Numbered from the stretch's first letter, positions 27,724 to 38,465 are shown. The stretch: 64,000 nt of DNA from Sporolituus thermophilus DSM 23256 (GCF_900102435.1 NZ_FNBU01000004.1:78460-142459), one strand, 5' to 3'. Notes: a model not told the origin generated them from the sequence alone. Translations and numbers: made by a program.

Positions 27724-29577
27724 ATGATTGTTCTCGATCCGGCCATTCTCAGCCGAGTGGCTAAACCTGCCCGTTATACCGGCCACGAGTGGAACAGTGT
27801 GCACAAAGACCATGCAAAGGTTGATGTTACTTTTGCGTTGGCTTTTCCCGATGTTTACGAGGTGGGCATGTCCCATCTCGGTCTCAAAATCTTGTACCAT
27901 ATCCTTAACCGGCGTTCGGATACGGCCGCGGAGCGCACTTTTGCCCCCTGGGTGGATATGGAAGAAGAAATGCGCCGCCACGGTATTCCGTTATTTGCGC
28001 TGGAGAGTTTTCGCCCGGTCCGGGAGTTCGATGTCCTTGGCTTCACGCTGCAGTACGAAATGAGCTATACCAACATTCTCAATATGCTTGATCTGGCGGG
28101 GATCCCGCTTTTGGCGGCTGAGCGGGGGGACAATGATCCCGTTGTTATTGCCGGCGGCCCCTGCGCGTTTAATGCCGAACCATTGGCCGACTTTATCGAC
28201 TTTTTTGTGCTGGGTGAGTCAGAGGAAGCAATAGAAGAAGTTGCCGCCGGCATTGCCGCCTGGAAAAAGGCCGGGCGGCCGGGCGGGCGCACCGGTTTGT
28301 TGGCCCGCATGGCGACAATCGAGGGCGTCTATGTTCCTTCCTTTTATGATGTGACCTATCATGCCGACGGCACGGTAGCGGCCGTCGCTGCCCGCCGCCC
28401 GGAGGCCAAAGCGGCCATTACCAAGCGGATTGTTAAGGACCTGGAGAAAATCGACTATCCCACTAAACCGATAGTACCATATATAGACATTGTCCATGAC
28501 CGCATTATGCTGGAACTTTTCCGCGGCTGTACCCGGGGCTGCCGCTTTTGCCAGGCCGGGGTGCTGTATCGACCGGTGCGCGAGCGCAAAGTGGAAACGC
28601 TGCTCCGCCTGGCTGAAGAACTGGTAAACAATACGGGCTACAGCGAGATTTCCCTCACCTCGCTCAGTTCGGCCGACTACTCAGGGCTAGACCGGTTAGT
28701 AACCGCATTGATTAATCGTTTCCGCGACCGCGGGGTTAGTGTTTCCCTTCCCTCACTGCGGATTGACAGCTTTTCCATCGGGCTGGCCCAAAAAGTGCAG
28801 CAGGTGCGCAAAAGCGGACTGACGTTTGCGCCAGAGGCGGGAACCCAGCGTATGCGCGATGTCATTAATAAAGGCGTGACCGAAAAAGATTTGGAGGAGG
28901 CCGTGGGCGCCGCCTTCCGGGCTGGCTGGTCGTCCGTTAAACTGTATTTTATGATTGGCCTGCCTACCGAACGAGAGGAAGACATAAAAGGCATTGCCGA
29001 CTTAGCATATCGCGTTCTCGACCTATATAAAGCAATCAAGGGGCGGCGCGGGGCCAAAGTAACTGTCAGCGTGTCGTCGTTTGTGCCTAAGCCGCATACG
29101 GCCTTTCAGTGGTACGGCCAGAACACGGTCGATACGCTTCATGAGAAACAAAACTATCTCCGCTCGCTTTTGCGCGACCGCAATATTTCCTTCAATTGGC
29201 ACGATGCCCGCATCAGCTTCCTGGAAGGCGTTTTTGCGCGCGGTGACCGCCGGCTGGGCAAAGTTCTTATGGAGGCTTGGCGGCGCGGCGCTAAATTTGA
29301 CGGGTGGTCGGAGCACTTTAAATACGAAGTTTGGCTGGCGGCTTTTGCGGCGGCCGGACTGGATCCGCATTTCTACGCCACGCGGGAGCGCTCCTTCGCT
29401 GAGCGGCTGCCGTGGGATCACCTTGATGCCGGCGTTAATAAGGCTTTTCTGCGCCGTGAATACGAGCGGGCGCTGGCCGGCATGTTCACGGCCGACTGCC
29501 GCCGCGATTTGTGCAGCGCCTGTGGCGTCTGCCCGGGACTAGGCGTGGATATCATTGACTGGGGGGATAAGCGGTGA
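27724..29577 (+). CDS. TIGR03960-family radical SAM protein
   Basis: 617 residues. The radical SAM cluster motif CTRGCRFCQAG (CxxxCxxC) is near residues 269-279, preceded by a cobalamin-binding-like N-terminal region. ITLTSLS-type and EAGTQRMRDVINKGVTE motifs mark the SAM barrel. The C-terminal part ends with two cysteine clusters (DCRRDLCSACGVCPGLG) that could hold an auxiliary iron-sulphur cluster. This uncharacterised family is nearly always followed by a DUF2344 protein and RNase G, exactly as here. The reaction is unknown. Confidence 0.9.
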   Translation: MIVLDPAILSRVAKPARYTGHEWNSVHKDHAKVDVTFALAFPDVYEVGMSHLGLKILYHILNRRSDTAAERTFAPWVDMEEEMRRHGIPLFALESFRPVREFDVLGFTLQYEMSYTNILNMLDLAGIPLLAAERGDNDPVVIAGGPCAFNAEPLADFIDFFVLGESEEAIEEVAAGIAAWKKAGRPGGRTGLLARMATIEGVYVPSFYDVTYHADGTVAAVAARRPEAKAAITKRIVKDLEKIDYPTKPIVPYIDIVHDRIMLELFRGCTRGCRFCQAGVLYRPVRERKVETLLRLAEELVNNTGYSEISLTSLSSADYSGLDRLVTALINRFRDRGVSVSLPSLRIDSFSIGLAQKVQQVRKSGLTFAPEAGTQRMRDVINKGVTEKDLEEAVGAAFRAGWSSVKLYFMIGLPTEREEDIKGIADLAYRVLDLYKAIKGRRGAKVTVSVSSFVPKPHTAFQWYGQNTVDTLHEKQNYLRSLLRDRNISFNWHDARISFLEGVFARGDRRLGKVLMEAWRRGAKFDGWSEHFKYEVWLAAFAAAGLDPHFYATRERSFAERLPWDHLDAGVNKAFLRREYERALAGMFTADCRRDLCSACGVCPGLGVDIIDWGDKR

Positions 29578-30272
29578 TGGCCAAAGTGCGGCTGGAGATT
29601 ACCAAAGGCGATGAAATACGTTATATTTCGCATCTTGACTACTCGCGCACCGTAGAACGGGCGCTTAGGCGGGCTAACGTGCCCGTGGCTTACTCAGAGG
29701 GCTTTAATCCGCATATGAAGGTAGCCTATGCGTCTGCCTTGGCGGTGGGGATAGCCAGCTCCGCCGAATATGTGGATATTGAACTGACCGAAGAAATACC
29801 CCTGAACGATTTTCTCGCCCGGGTGATGCCGCAGCTTCCGGCCGGAATTAGCGTAAACCGGGCGCGCTACATCAATCCGAAAACGCCGGCCCTGATGGCA
29901 ACGGTTAATTTGGCGGCTTACGAAATTCGCGCTCCCCTGCCGCTGGCGGCGGCACCGGCGGCGCTGGCCAGCCTGGCCCGGTTTCACGATGCGCCAGTTG
30001 CTCCTTATGTGAAAGAAAGCCCGAAAGGCCGGCGCGAAGTGGACGTTAAGCAGTATCTGGCCGGGCCGGTACAGGCCGTGACGACAGGCGACGTACTGCG
30101 GCTGGCAGTGGAGGTAAAGATTACCAAGGTTGGCAGTGTCAAGCCCGGCGAAGTGCTCGAATGTCTTGTCCGGCAATTTGGCCTGCCGGTAGAGCCTATG
30201 GCGGCCGTAATTGACCGCACCGGTTTGTACATTTGTGACGGGGCGGTGCGGCTGACGCCCCTTGACGTATAA
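29577..30272 (+). CDS. TIGR03936/DUF2344 radical-SAM-linked protein
   Basis: 231 residues. It begins KVRLEITKGDEIRYISHLDYSRTVERALRRA, the DUF2344 signature, and lacks a radical SAM cysteine motif itself. The ATG overlaps the preceding stop (TGATG), so expression is coupled. In some genomes the two are fused, which indicates a complex. The role is unknown; the RNase G and L21 neighbours suggest an RNA or ribosome link, by association only. Confidence 0.88.
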   Translation: MAKVRLEITKGDEIRYISHLDYSRTVERALRRANVPVAYSEGFNPHMKVAYASALAVGIASSAEYVDIELTEEIPLNDFLARVMPQLPAGISVNRARYINPKTPALMATVNLAAYEIRAPLPLAAAPAALASLARFHDAPVAPYVKESPKGRREVDVKQYLAGPVQAVTTGDVLRLAVEVKITKVGSVKPGEVLECLVRQFGLPVEPMAAVIDRTGLYICDGAVRLTPLDV

Positions 30273-30297
30273 GGGAAGGCTAAAGGGGGAGAGGCCT

Positions 30298-31719
30298 GTG
30301 AACAAAACCATTATCGCCAGCATTATGCCGGAAGAGAGCCGGATGGCGCTGGTAGAGGATGGCGAACCGGTGGAGTATGTTCTCGAGCGGGGCGCAACCG
30401 GTCACCTGGTAGGCAATATTTATAAAGGAAAAGTAAAAAACGTCCTGCCTGGTATGCAGGCGGCATTCATTGATATTGGCGGCGACAAAAACGCCTATCT
30501 GTATGTGGAAAATGTTGACGCGAACGAAGGACGGCTTACGGTCGGGCAGGACATACTGATCCAAATTGTCAAAGACGCCAGCGGCAGTAAGGGACCGCGG
30601 GCGACAACGGGATTAATGCTGCCCGGCCGCTATGCGGTGCTTGCGCCTTATGCTGACGGCACCGGCGTTTCCCGCCGGATCGAAGACGAGGCTGAGCGCC
30701 AGCGGCTCCGGCAATTAGCCGATAAGGTCAAGCCCGAGGGTATGGGAGTGATTGTCCGTACCGCTGCCGCCGGGTGCAGTGAAACGGAACTGGCGCGTGA
30801 TGTGGAATATTTATATAACCTCTGGGCAGCCCTTGCTGCCCGGGCCAAACGGTCGCCGGCGCCGACCTTGCTTTACCGCGACGTAGATTTAGCGATTCGC
30901 ATTGTGCGCGATTATTTGGATGACGATGTGACCGAGGTGGTCATTGATAATCGCGATGCCTACGGGCGGGTGTGCGACCTCTTGCAGCATCTGGCGCCGG
31001 CGGCGCTGGCGAAAGTAAAGTTTTATGAAGACCCGGAAGATGTTTTTGTCCACTATGGTATTGCCGCTGACTTGAGCCGCTTGCTCAAACGGGAGGTGGA
31101 ACTGGCCTGCGGCGGTTTTCTTGTTATTGACCAGACCGAAGCGCTTACGGTAATCGATGTCAATACCGGCCGATTTGTCGGCGATACCAGCCTTGGTGAT
31201 ACGGTCTTCCGGGTTAATATGGAGGCGGCGGCGGAAATTGCCCGCCAGCTCCGGTTGCGCGACATTGGGGGCATTATAATTGTCGATTTTATCGACATGG
31301 CCAAGGAAGAACATAAACAGACCGTACTCGCTTTTTTGGCGGAAAAAATGCGTCAGGATCGCACGCGCTCCAAGATTTTGGGTCTTACCAGCCTGGGACT
31401 GGTGGAAATTACCCGCAAGAAGGGACGACCGGACCTGAATAGTCTTATGTATAGTGAGTGTCCCTGCTGCGAAGGACGGGGACGAATTCAGTCGCCAGAG
31501 ACGGTGGCCATTAATATCCGCCGGCGTCTGCGCCAGGCGGCGGCGCAGCGCAAACTGGCATCGCGCCTGGTTATTCAGGCCCACCCGCAGGTTGTGGAAA
31601 TATTATCCCGCCAGGGCGAATTGGCGCGACTGGAGCGGGATTTGGCGCGAAAACTTACACTTGAGGCGGTGCCGACCATGCACCCCGAATGCTACTCTAT
31701 TTTATATGATAAAGAATGA
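30298..31719 (+). CDS. rng: Ribonuclease G/E
   Basis: 473 residues from GTG 30298 with GGGGGAGAGG upstream. The S1 domain begins at about residue 37 (GHLVGNIYKGKVKNVLPGMQAAFIDIG). The catalytic DNase I-like region has TVIDVNTGRFVG and IVDFIDM with the metal-binding aspartates. The CPCCEGRGRI zinc-link motif is near residue 391. Its length fits RNase G rather than the long RNase E with a scaffold tail. It processes 16S rRNA and decays mRNA. Confidence 0.95.
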   Translation: MNKTIIASIMPEESRMALVEDGEPVEYVLERGATGHLVGNIYKGKVKNVLPGMQAAFIDIGGDKNAYLYVENVDANEGRLTVGQDILIQIVKDASGSKGPRATTGLMLPGRYAVLAPYADGTGVSRRIEDEAERQRLRQLADKVKPEGMGVIVRTAAAGCSETELARDVEYLYNLWAALAARAKRSPAPTLLYRDVDLAIRIVRDYLDDDVTEVVIDNRDAYGRVCDLLQHLAPAALAKVKFYEDPEDVFVHYGIAADLSRLLKREVELACGGFLVIDQTEALTVIDVNTGRFVGDTSLGDTVFRVNMEAAAEIARQLRLRDIGGIIIVDFIDMAKEEHKQTVLAFLAEKMRQDRTRSKILGLTSLGLVEITRKKGRPDLNSLMYSECPCCEGRGRIQSPETVAINIRRRLRQAAAQRKLASRLVIQAHPQVVEILSRQGELARLERDLARKLTLEAVPTMHPECYSILYDKE

Positions 31720-31729
31720 CTGGGCTTCA

Positions 31730-31758
31730 TTGACAAAGCCTATTTGGGCTGGTAGAAT
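31730..31758 (+). promoter_or_regulatory. Sigma-A promoter of the rplU operon
   Basis: Consensus TTGACA at 31730-31735, 17-bp spacer, TAGAAT at 31753-31758. Transcription should start near 31765, just ahead of the L21 leader. Confidence 0.75.
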
Positions 31759-31764
31759 TAATTG

Positions 31765-31857
31765 ATGTAGGCACTGGCCTGCTTTCAACCGCTCGGAGAG
31801 GTGGGAAAAATCCGGAAGGATACCGTATCCGGCGAGTCTATCGCAAGGGAGGTGTAG
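31765..31857 (+). promoter_or_regulatory. Ribosomal protein L21 leader
   Basis: The 5' untranslated region between the promoter and rplU has stacked hairpins, including TCCGGA...TCCGG(31811-31832), and a position matching the L21 leader known upstream of rplU in low-GC Firmicutes. It is thought to mediate autogenous control by L21. The call rests on location and visible hairpins; a covariance-model match was not run. Confidence 0.62.
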
Positions 31858-31859
31858 CA

Positions 31860-32171
31860 ATGTACGCAATTATCGAGACTGGCGGCAAACAATACCGTGT
31901 AGCCGAAGGCGATGTACTGACGATTGAAAAAATTGACGCCGGTGAAGGGGAAACGATCGATTTCGACCGTGTTCTCACCGTTGTGAAAGACGGCGAAGTA
32001 CTTATCGGCAAACCGATGGTGGCTGGTGCGAAAGTAACCGCCAAAGTGCTGGAACATGGTAAAGGCAAGAAAATTTTAGTCTTCAAATATAAAGCTAAGT
32101 CCAACTACCGCAGACGGCAAGGCCATCGTCAGCCCTTTACCAAAGTTGTAATTGAGAAGATTCACGCCTAA
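31860..32171 (+). CDS. rplU: 50S ribosomal protein L21
   Basis: 103 residues. [26 protein letters not shown] and the C-terminal [19 protein letters not shown] are L21 landmarks. GGAGGTGTAGCA precedes it. First gene of the rplU-prp-rpmA unit. Confidence 0.98.
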   Translation: MYAIIETGGKQYRVAEGDVLTIEKIDAGEGETIDFDRVLTVVKDGEVLIGKPMVAGAKVTAKVLEHGKGKKILVFKYKAKSNYRRRQGHRQPFTKVVIEKIHA

Positions 32172-32173
32172 CC

Positions 32174-32494
32174 ATGATTAGGGTGGAGATAGTTCGTAAC
32201 CGTGCCGGTTCGATTGAAAGTTTTTGTGTTACCGGCCATGCTAATACGGCGCCGCACGGTGCGGATATCGTTTGCGCCGGCGTATCGGCGCTGACGGATT
32301 CGGCGGTGCTCGGTCTCGAGCGTTATCTTGGCCGCAAGCTGACCTTGCAGGCCGGCTCAGGTCTTCTGGCCGTGAAATTGGCGGCGCCGCCTGATGAGCG
32401 GACGGACGCCATTTTGGAAACTATGCTGCTAGGTATTAAGGAAATTGCCCGCTTATATCCGCGCATTGTCCGGATTGTTGAACACGGGAGGTGA
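32174..32494 (+). CDS. prp: Ribosomal-processing cysteine protease Prp
   Basis: 106 residues. The catalytic pair His22 (in [11 protein letters not shown]) and Cys34 (in [10 protein letters not shown]) is intact, at the positions known for the Firmicutes Prp. Prp removes the N-terminal extension of L27 before ribosome assembly. Its stop overlaps the rpmA region, and the L27 encoded next has that extension. Confidence 0.93.
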   Translation: MIRVEIVRNRAGSIESFCVTGHANTAPHGADIVCAGVSALTDSAVLGLERYLGRKLTLQAGSGLLAVKLAAPPDERTDAILETMLLGIKEIARLYPRIVRIVEHGR

Positions 32495-32499
32495 AACAC

Positions 32500-32796
32500 G
32501 TGTTTAAGTTTAATCTTCAGCGTTTTGCCCATAAAAAAGGTGTTGGCAGCTCGCGCAACGGCCGCGATAGTGAATCGAAACGTCTTGGCGTAAAGCGCCA
32601 TGCCGGTGAGGTTGTCACCGCCGGCAGCATTTTGGTGCGCCAACGTGGTACGCATTTCCATCCGGGCGTTAACGTCGGTATTGGCAAAGACGATACCTTG
32701 TACGCCAAAATTGCCGGACGGGTCGCTTTTGAACGGAAAGGGCGCTACAACCGGCAGGTAAGCGTATATCCTTTGGAAAGCGAACAAGCCATGTAA
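32500..32796 (+). CDS. rpmA: 50S ribosomal protein L27 precursor
   Basis: 98 residues from GTG 32500, with GGGAGGTG at 32486-32493. An in-frame GTG at 32491 lies inside that site. The N-terminus is MFKFNLQRF followed by AHKKG. The first nine residues are the Firmicutes propeptide with the cleavage motif LQ(R/F)F|A, and Prp is expected to cut after Phe9. The mature [21 protein letters not shown] reaches the peptidyl transferase centre. Confidence 0.96.
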   Translation: MFKFNLQRFAHKKGVGSSRNGRDSESKRLGVKRHAGEVVTAGSILVRQRGTHFHPGVNVGIGKDDTLYAKIAGRVAFERKGRYNRQVSVYPLESEQAM

Positions 32797-32800
32797 TGAG

Positions 32801-32837
32801 ATAATACCTGCGGCTGACCGCAGGTATTATTTTTTTC
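32801..32837 (+). terminator. Rho-independent terminator after rpmA
   Basis: 13-bp perfect stem ATAATACCTGCGG / CCGCAGGTATTAT, CTGA loop, T7 tail. Confidence 0.9.
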
Positions 32838-32912
32838 TACACCGGTAGGAATTTTGTATTTTAGCGCGAAAGAGTCAAGCAAAGTGCCAATAATCCGGAA
32901 GGAATGATATCA

Positions 32913-33134
32913 ATGGCTACCGGCGAGATATGTTCCGAACTTCTCCGCTTACTGAAACTGCAGCGCCATGACTTTATTAATCACCTACAGATTATCCATG
33001 CCATGTTGCAGCTCGGGCGGGTGGAAAAGGCGCTCAGGTATATCGAAGACTTGTCGCGCGACCAGGCGCTGGTCACTGACCAGTTGGCCAGCCACAAAGA
33101 GCTGGCCAATTGCCAGCGGAAAACCGGAACGTGA
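32913..33134 (+). CDS. Short Spo0B-like phosphotransferase helix-hairpin protein
   Basis: 73 residues from ATG 32913 (GGAAGGA 9 bases upstream; ATG 32904 overlaps that site). It carries the Spo0B-type dimerisation motif LLKLQRHDFINHLQIIHAMLQ with the phospho-acceptor His19. Bacillus Spo0B has about 190 residues and sits between rpmA and obg, the same slot. Here the C-terminal half is missing. A +1 frame beyond the stop encodes plausible continuing sequence (AKSAYYLLLARYG) up to obg, so a frameshift is possible. It may be a free-standing helical hairpin or a decayed spo0B. Confidence 0.7.
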   Translation: MATGEICSELLRLLKLQRHDFINHLQIIHAMLQLGRVEKALRYIEDLSRDQALVTDQLASHKELANCQRKTGT

Positions 33135-33218
33135 TTATTTTTTGGCAAAAAGTGCATATTACTTATTACTTGCCAGATATGGCCCACTGGCCAAACGAAA
33201 AGTCAAAGGGGATTTTGA

Positions 33219-34490
<1,272 letters not shown>

Positions 34491-34509
34491 GAGGAGTTTA
34501 TACAATACG

Positions 34510-34800
34510 ATGTTAACAGGTAAACAAAAACGCTTTTTACGGGCTAAAGGGAGTGTTATCGACCCGGTCGTCCAAATCGGCAAGGCCGGAGTCGTCGGCT
34601 CAGTGGCCGTCAGCACCGAACAGGCCCTGCTGGCCCGGGAACTGGTCAAGGTGCGGGTGTTGCGCAACTGTCCGCAAGAACCGACCGCGGCCATTGCGGC
34701 CCTGGCCGCAGCCGTTGGCGCCGAGGTCGTCCAGGTTATTGGTCGCAATGGCCTGTTATATAAACGCAACCCCGAAAAAAGTAAAATTGAACTGCCTTAA
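34510..34800 (+). CDS. yhbY: YhbY-family RNA-binding (CRM domain) protein
   Basis: 96 residues starting MLTGKQKRFLRAKG, with the conserved GKAGV motif and VIGRNGLLYKRN near the C-terminus. CRM domains bind pre-50S rRNA. GGAGG lies at 34490-34494. The open frame extends further upstream inside obg without a usable start. Confidence 0.93.
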   Translation: MLTGKQKRFLRAKGSVIDPVVQIGKAGVVGSVAVSTEQALLARELVKVRVLRNCPQEPTAAIAALAAAVGAEVVQVIGRNGLLYKRNPEKSKIELP

Positions 34801-34823
34801 GAGGTATGGATGGGGGAGAGGGT

Positions 34824-35963
34824 ATGCTTACGCGAAACAGCCTTGCCGCGGCTCGGCGCATTGTCGTCAAGGTAGGCACCAGTACGCTTACCCATAGCAC
34901 CGGTAAGCTGAACTTACTCCGCATTGAACGGTTGGTAAGAGAACTGTCCGACCTGGCTAACCAGGGGAAACAAATAATTTTAGTTACATCAGGCGCGGTT
35001 GGCGCCGGCATGGACCGGCTGGGCCTTAAGGAAAAGCCGAAAACTATCCCGGAAAAACAAGCGGCGGCGGCGGTGGGGCAAGGTATTCTTATGCACACCT
35101 ATGAAAAACTGTTCGGTGAATATGGCCAGACGGTAGCGCAGGTACTCTTGACGCGGGAAGATTCGGTTAACCGCAAGCGCTACGCCAACTCCCGCAACAC
35201 CTTGCTGACCCTGCTTAATATGGGCGTCATTCCCATCATCAATGAGAACGACGCCGTTGCCATTGATGAGCTAAAAATCGGCGATAATGACACTTTGTCG
35301 GCGATGGTGGCCAGTATTGTCGATGCCGACGTGCTCATTATCCTTTCCGACGTGGAAGGTGTATATACCGCCAACCCGCAAACCAACCCCGATGCCGCGC
35401 TGATCGGCGAAATCCGTGAAATTACCCCGGACGTGGAGGCTTTGGCCGGCGGTCCGGGTACCGTGCGGGGCACCGGCGGCATGTATACAAAGATCCAGGC
35501 CGCGAAAATCGCCATGAGTTCCGGCGTAATGATGGTTATTGCTTCCGGCAGCCGCGACGGCGTGGTTCGGGAAGTACTGAGCGGCGCCGAGATAGGCACC
35601 TTGTTTGTGCCGAAAGAAAGCCGTCTGCAAATTCGCAAACGATGGCTCGCCTTCGGCGCCCGCATTCATGGCGCCATAACGGTAGATGAAGGGTGTGAAC
35701 AGGCGCTGCTAAAAGGCTCGAGCGTGCTTGCCGCCGGCATCAGGGCGGTAGAAGGCGATTTTGAACAGGGTAACACCGTTCGGGTGCTGTCCATCACCGG
35801 CCGGGAAATTGCCCGGGGGATAACCAATTACAGCGCCGAGGATACCCGCAAAATCATGGGCGCTCATACCAACGAGATCGCCGGCATTCTGGGCTATAAG
35901 CTTTATGATGAGGTCATTCACCGTGACAACATGGTACTATTAGTGGGAGGGGGCAAAACATGA
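34824..35963 (+). CDS. proB: Glutamate 5-kinase
   Basis: 379 residues from ATG 34824 (GGGGGAG at 34812-34818; ATG 34806 precedes it). Amino-acid kinase domain with VVKVGTSTLTHSTGKLN and LVTSGAVGAGMDRLG. The C-terminal PUA domain starts near residue 280. First step of proline synthesis. Stop overlaps proA. Confidence 0.96.
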   Translation: MLTRNSLAAARRIVVKVGTSTLTHSTGKLNLLRIERLVRELSDLANQGKQIILVTSGAVGAGMDRLGLKEKPKTIPEKQAAAAVGQGILMHTYEKLFGEYGQTVAQVLLTREDSVNRKRYANSRNTLLTLLNMGVIPIINENDAVAIDELKIGDNDTLSAMVASIVDADVLIILSDVEGVYTANPQTNPDAALIGEIREITPDVEALAGGPGTVRGTGGMYTKIQAAKIAMSSGVMMVIASGSRDGVVREVLSGAEIGTLFVPKESRLQIRKRWLAFGARIHGAITVDEGCEQALLKGSSVLAAGIRAVEGDFEQGNTVRVLSITGREIARGITNYSAEDTRKIMGAHTNEIAGILGYKLYDEVIHRDNMVLLVGGGKT

Positions 35964-37216
35964 TGGACTACCGGGCTGAACTGGAGGCGAAGGGGAGTAG
36001 AGCCAGGCAGGCGGCGCGCAAGCTGGCAACTTTACCGTCAAATATCAAAAATCAGGCATTGCTAAATATGGCCGATGCCTTGGAAGAACACCAGGAAACG
36101 CTGCTGGCGGCCAACGCCCGTGACATGGAGACCGGGCGGGCCAAAGGCCTTAGCGCTGCCCTGCTTGACCGGCTGCTTTTAAACGGCAGTCGCATCAAGG
36201 CCATGGCCGAGGGGCTGCGGCAAATCGCCGCCCTGCCTGATCCGGTGGGGGAAGTGCTCGGCATGTGGCGACGTCCCAATGGCCTGGAAATTGGCAAAGT
36301 GCGGGTGCCGCTCGGCGTCATCGGCATTATTTACGAGGCCAGGCCCAATGTTACGGTCGATGCCGCCGGGCTGTGCCTCAAGGCGGGCAATGCGGTAATC
36401 TTGCGCGGCGGGTCGGAAGCCATCAATTCCAATATCGCGATCACCCAGGTAATTACCCGGGCGGCGCAAGCAGCCGGCATTCCGGAAGGGGCTATCCAGC
36501 TGATTGAGACTACCGACCGGCAGGCCGTCAATGCCTTACTGCGCCTAAACCGCTATCTCGACGTCATCATCCCCCGCGGCAGTGCGGGCCTTATTCAAAC
36601 CGTCGTGGAAAACAGTACTATCCCCGTTATTGAAACCGGTATCGGCGTATGTCACACCTTTGTCGACGCCAGTGCCGATTTGGCTATGGCCCAGGAAATT
36701 GCCTTCAATGCCAAGGTATCCCGGCCGGCGGTGTGTAACGCAATGGAAACGCTGCTGGTACACCGGGCTATAGCAGCCGAATTTCTGCCGCCGGCATTGG
36801 AGCGGCTACACCAGGCCGGAGTGGAACTGCGGGGGTGCCCGGAAACGCGGTGCTACCATCCGGCGGTCAAACCGGCCACCGAGGAGGACTGGGCGACCGA
36901 ATATCACGACCTGATTTTGGCGGTCAAAGTAGTAGGCAATCTGGATGAGGCGCTGGAACATATCGCTACCTATGGAACACGCCATTCCGAGGCCATTGTC
37001 ACGCGCGATTACGACAACGCCCGGCGTTTTCTGCAGGAAGTGGACGCGGCGGCGGTCTATGTCAATGCTTCGACGCGCTTTACCGACGGCTTTGAGTTCG
37101 GTTTTGGCGCCGAAATCGGCATCAGCACCCAAAAGCTGCATGCCCGCGGGCCCATGGGGCTGCCCGAATTGACCAGCATCAAGTATATTGTTTACGGCAG
37201 CGGACAAATTCGCTAA
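35960..37216 (+). CDS. proA: Gamma-glutamyl phosphate reductase
   Basis: 418 residues. Motifs include VPLGVIGIIYEARPNVTVDAAGLCLKAGNAVILRGG and the catalytic cysteine segment KVSRPAVCNAMET. Converts glutamyl phosphate to the semialdehyde. Overlaps proB by four bases. Confidence 0.96.
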   Translation: MMDYRAELEAKGSRARQAARKLATLPSNIKNQALLNMADALEEHQETLLAANARDMETGRAKGLSAALLDRLLLNGSRIKAMAEGLRQIAALPDPVGEVLGMWRRPNGLEIGKVRVPLGVIGIIYEARPNVTVDAAGLCLKAGNAVILRGGSEAINSNIAITQVITRAAQAAGIPEGAIQLIETTDRQAVNALLRLNRYLDVIIPRGSAGLIQTVVENSTIPVIETGIGVCHTFVDASADLAMAQEIAFNAKVSRPAVCNAMETLLVHRAIAAEFLPPALERLHQAGVELRGCPETRCYHPAVKPATEEDWATEYHDLILAVKVVGNLDEALEHIATYGTRHSEAIVTRDYDNARRFLQEVDAAAVYVNASTRFTDGFEFGFGAEIGISTQKLHARGPMGLPELTSIKYIVYGSGQIR

Positions 37217-37222
37217 ACGTCG

Positions 37223-37254
37223 AGGGCTTCTGTCAAACGACAGGAGCCTTTTGC
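37223..37254 (+). terminator. Rho-independent terminator after proA
   Basis: About 12-bp stem with G-T pairs around an AAAC loop, then TTTTGC. Confidence 0.75.
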
Positions 37255-37287
37255 ATTCTGTAGCTGTTCCCTTGGCGGCGGTCCAGA

Positions 37288-37316
37288 TTGACTAGTCAGT
37301 CATGAATTCGTACAAT
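37288..37316 (+). promoter_or_regulatory. Sigma-A promoter with TetR-type operator, efflux operon
   Basis: TTGACT at 37288-37293, 17-bp spacer, TACAAT at 37311-37316. The perfect palindrome TGACTAGTCA (37289-37298) covers the -35, and a further half-site GTCA follows. This spacing resembles TetR/AcrR operators of drug pumps. No such regulator gene is adjacent. Confidence 0.6.
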
Positions 37317-37375
37317 GAAGTTAAAGATGTTAGCTTCAGAACCAATAGACCGGATAAAGTGGAGGGGAGCACGCT

Positions 37376-38452
37376 ATGCAGGCCCTATGGCGCAACCTGC
37401 TGCAGCACAAAAAATGGTGGATCTTGTTAATAGTCATCGCGGTGGCGGTTAAATTCGGTACGCCACTTTTGAGGACAGAAACGAAACCGGCGATAGCTGG
37501 TCGCTCGGTGGCGGTGGAACGCGGTGACATTACATCAGTCGTATCTGCGACCGGAACAATCAAGCCGGTAAACAGTGTAGACATCAGCTCCAAAATAACA
37601 GGGTTGATTAAGGAAGTACGGGTAGCGGAAAATGAGCAGGTGAAAGCCGGCCAGGTTTTGGTTGTTTTGGATGACACCCATCTGCGGGCGCTTGTTAACC
37701 AGGCCGAGGCCCGTCTGGCCAATGCCGCCGCTAACTTGGAACGCTTGCAGCGGCTGGCGGCTATCGGTGCGATTTCCCAGCAGCAATTGGACGCCGCCCG
37801 TATGGATTATAATGTGGCGAAAGCCGCCTACGACGATGCGCAGTCGCAGCTCGAGGATACGACCATCAAGGCGCCGATTGACGGCAAAGTCATCGGCAAA
37901 CCTATTCCCGCCGGTCAGACCGTGGCGCCGGGTATTTCAACCCCGATGGTGCTAATGACCATCGCGGATATGTCGAAAATGCAGATCGAAACCCAGATTG
38001 ACGAGTCTGATATCGGCAAAGTAAAAGTGGGCCAAAAAGCCACGTTCACGGTCGACGCTTACCCTGGCCAGACCTTTACCGGCGTGGTGTCCAGTATTTC
38101 GGAAAAGGCGTCCATTCAACAAAACGTCGTCTATTATCCCGTCATTATTGATGTGGAAACAGGCGCCGAGCTGCTTAAGCCCACCATGACGGCTCGGGTT
38201 TCCATCTTGGTGGGTGAGAGCAAGAATACGCTCTTAGTGCCGCTCATGGCGGTTAAAGAGAATAAAGGCCAACGTTATGTACAAGTACTGCGCGACGGTC
38301 AGCCCCAAAATATTCCGGTCACCACCGGACTGACGAGCGACGATAAAATAGAGATTACCAGCGGCTTGGCCGAAGGCGACCTGGTTCTGCTGCCGCAGGC
38401 CAAGCAGCCGGCCGCGCCGCCCAATGCCCTCAGGCGGTTTTTAGGCCGTTAG
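37376..38452 (+). CDS. macA: MacA-like HlyD-family efflux adaptor
   Basis: 358 residues. N-terminal helix (about 15-32), barrel-sandwich half-motifs, then a coiled-coil hairpin (about 100-150, [20 protein letters not shown]) and a beta-barrel with [14 protein letters not shown]. It links the inner-membrane MacB-type transporter to an outer-membrane exit, which fits a diderm envelope. First gene of a three-gene operon. Confidence 0.9.
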   Translation: MQALWRNLLQHKKWWILLIVIAVAVKFGTPLLRTETKPAIAGRSVAVERGDITSVVSATGTIKPVNSVDISSKITGLIKEVRVAENEQVKAGQVLVVLDDTHLRALVNQAEARLANAAANLERLQRLAAIGAISQQQLDAARMDYNVAKAAYDDAQSQLEDTTIKAPIDGKVIGKPIPAGQTVAPGISTPMVLMTIADMSKMQIETQIDESDIGKVKVGQKATFTVDAYPGQTFTGVVSSISEKASIQQNVVYYPVIIDVETGAELLKPTMTARVSILVGESKNTLLVPLMAVKENKGQRYVQVLRDGQPQNIPVTTGLTSDDKIEITSGLAEGDLVLLPQAKQPAAPPNALRRFLGR

Positions 38453-38465
38453 CAGGGGTGGCGAC

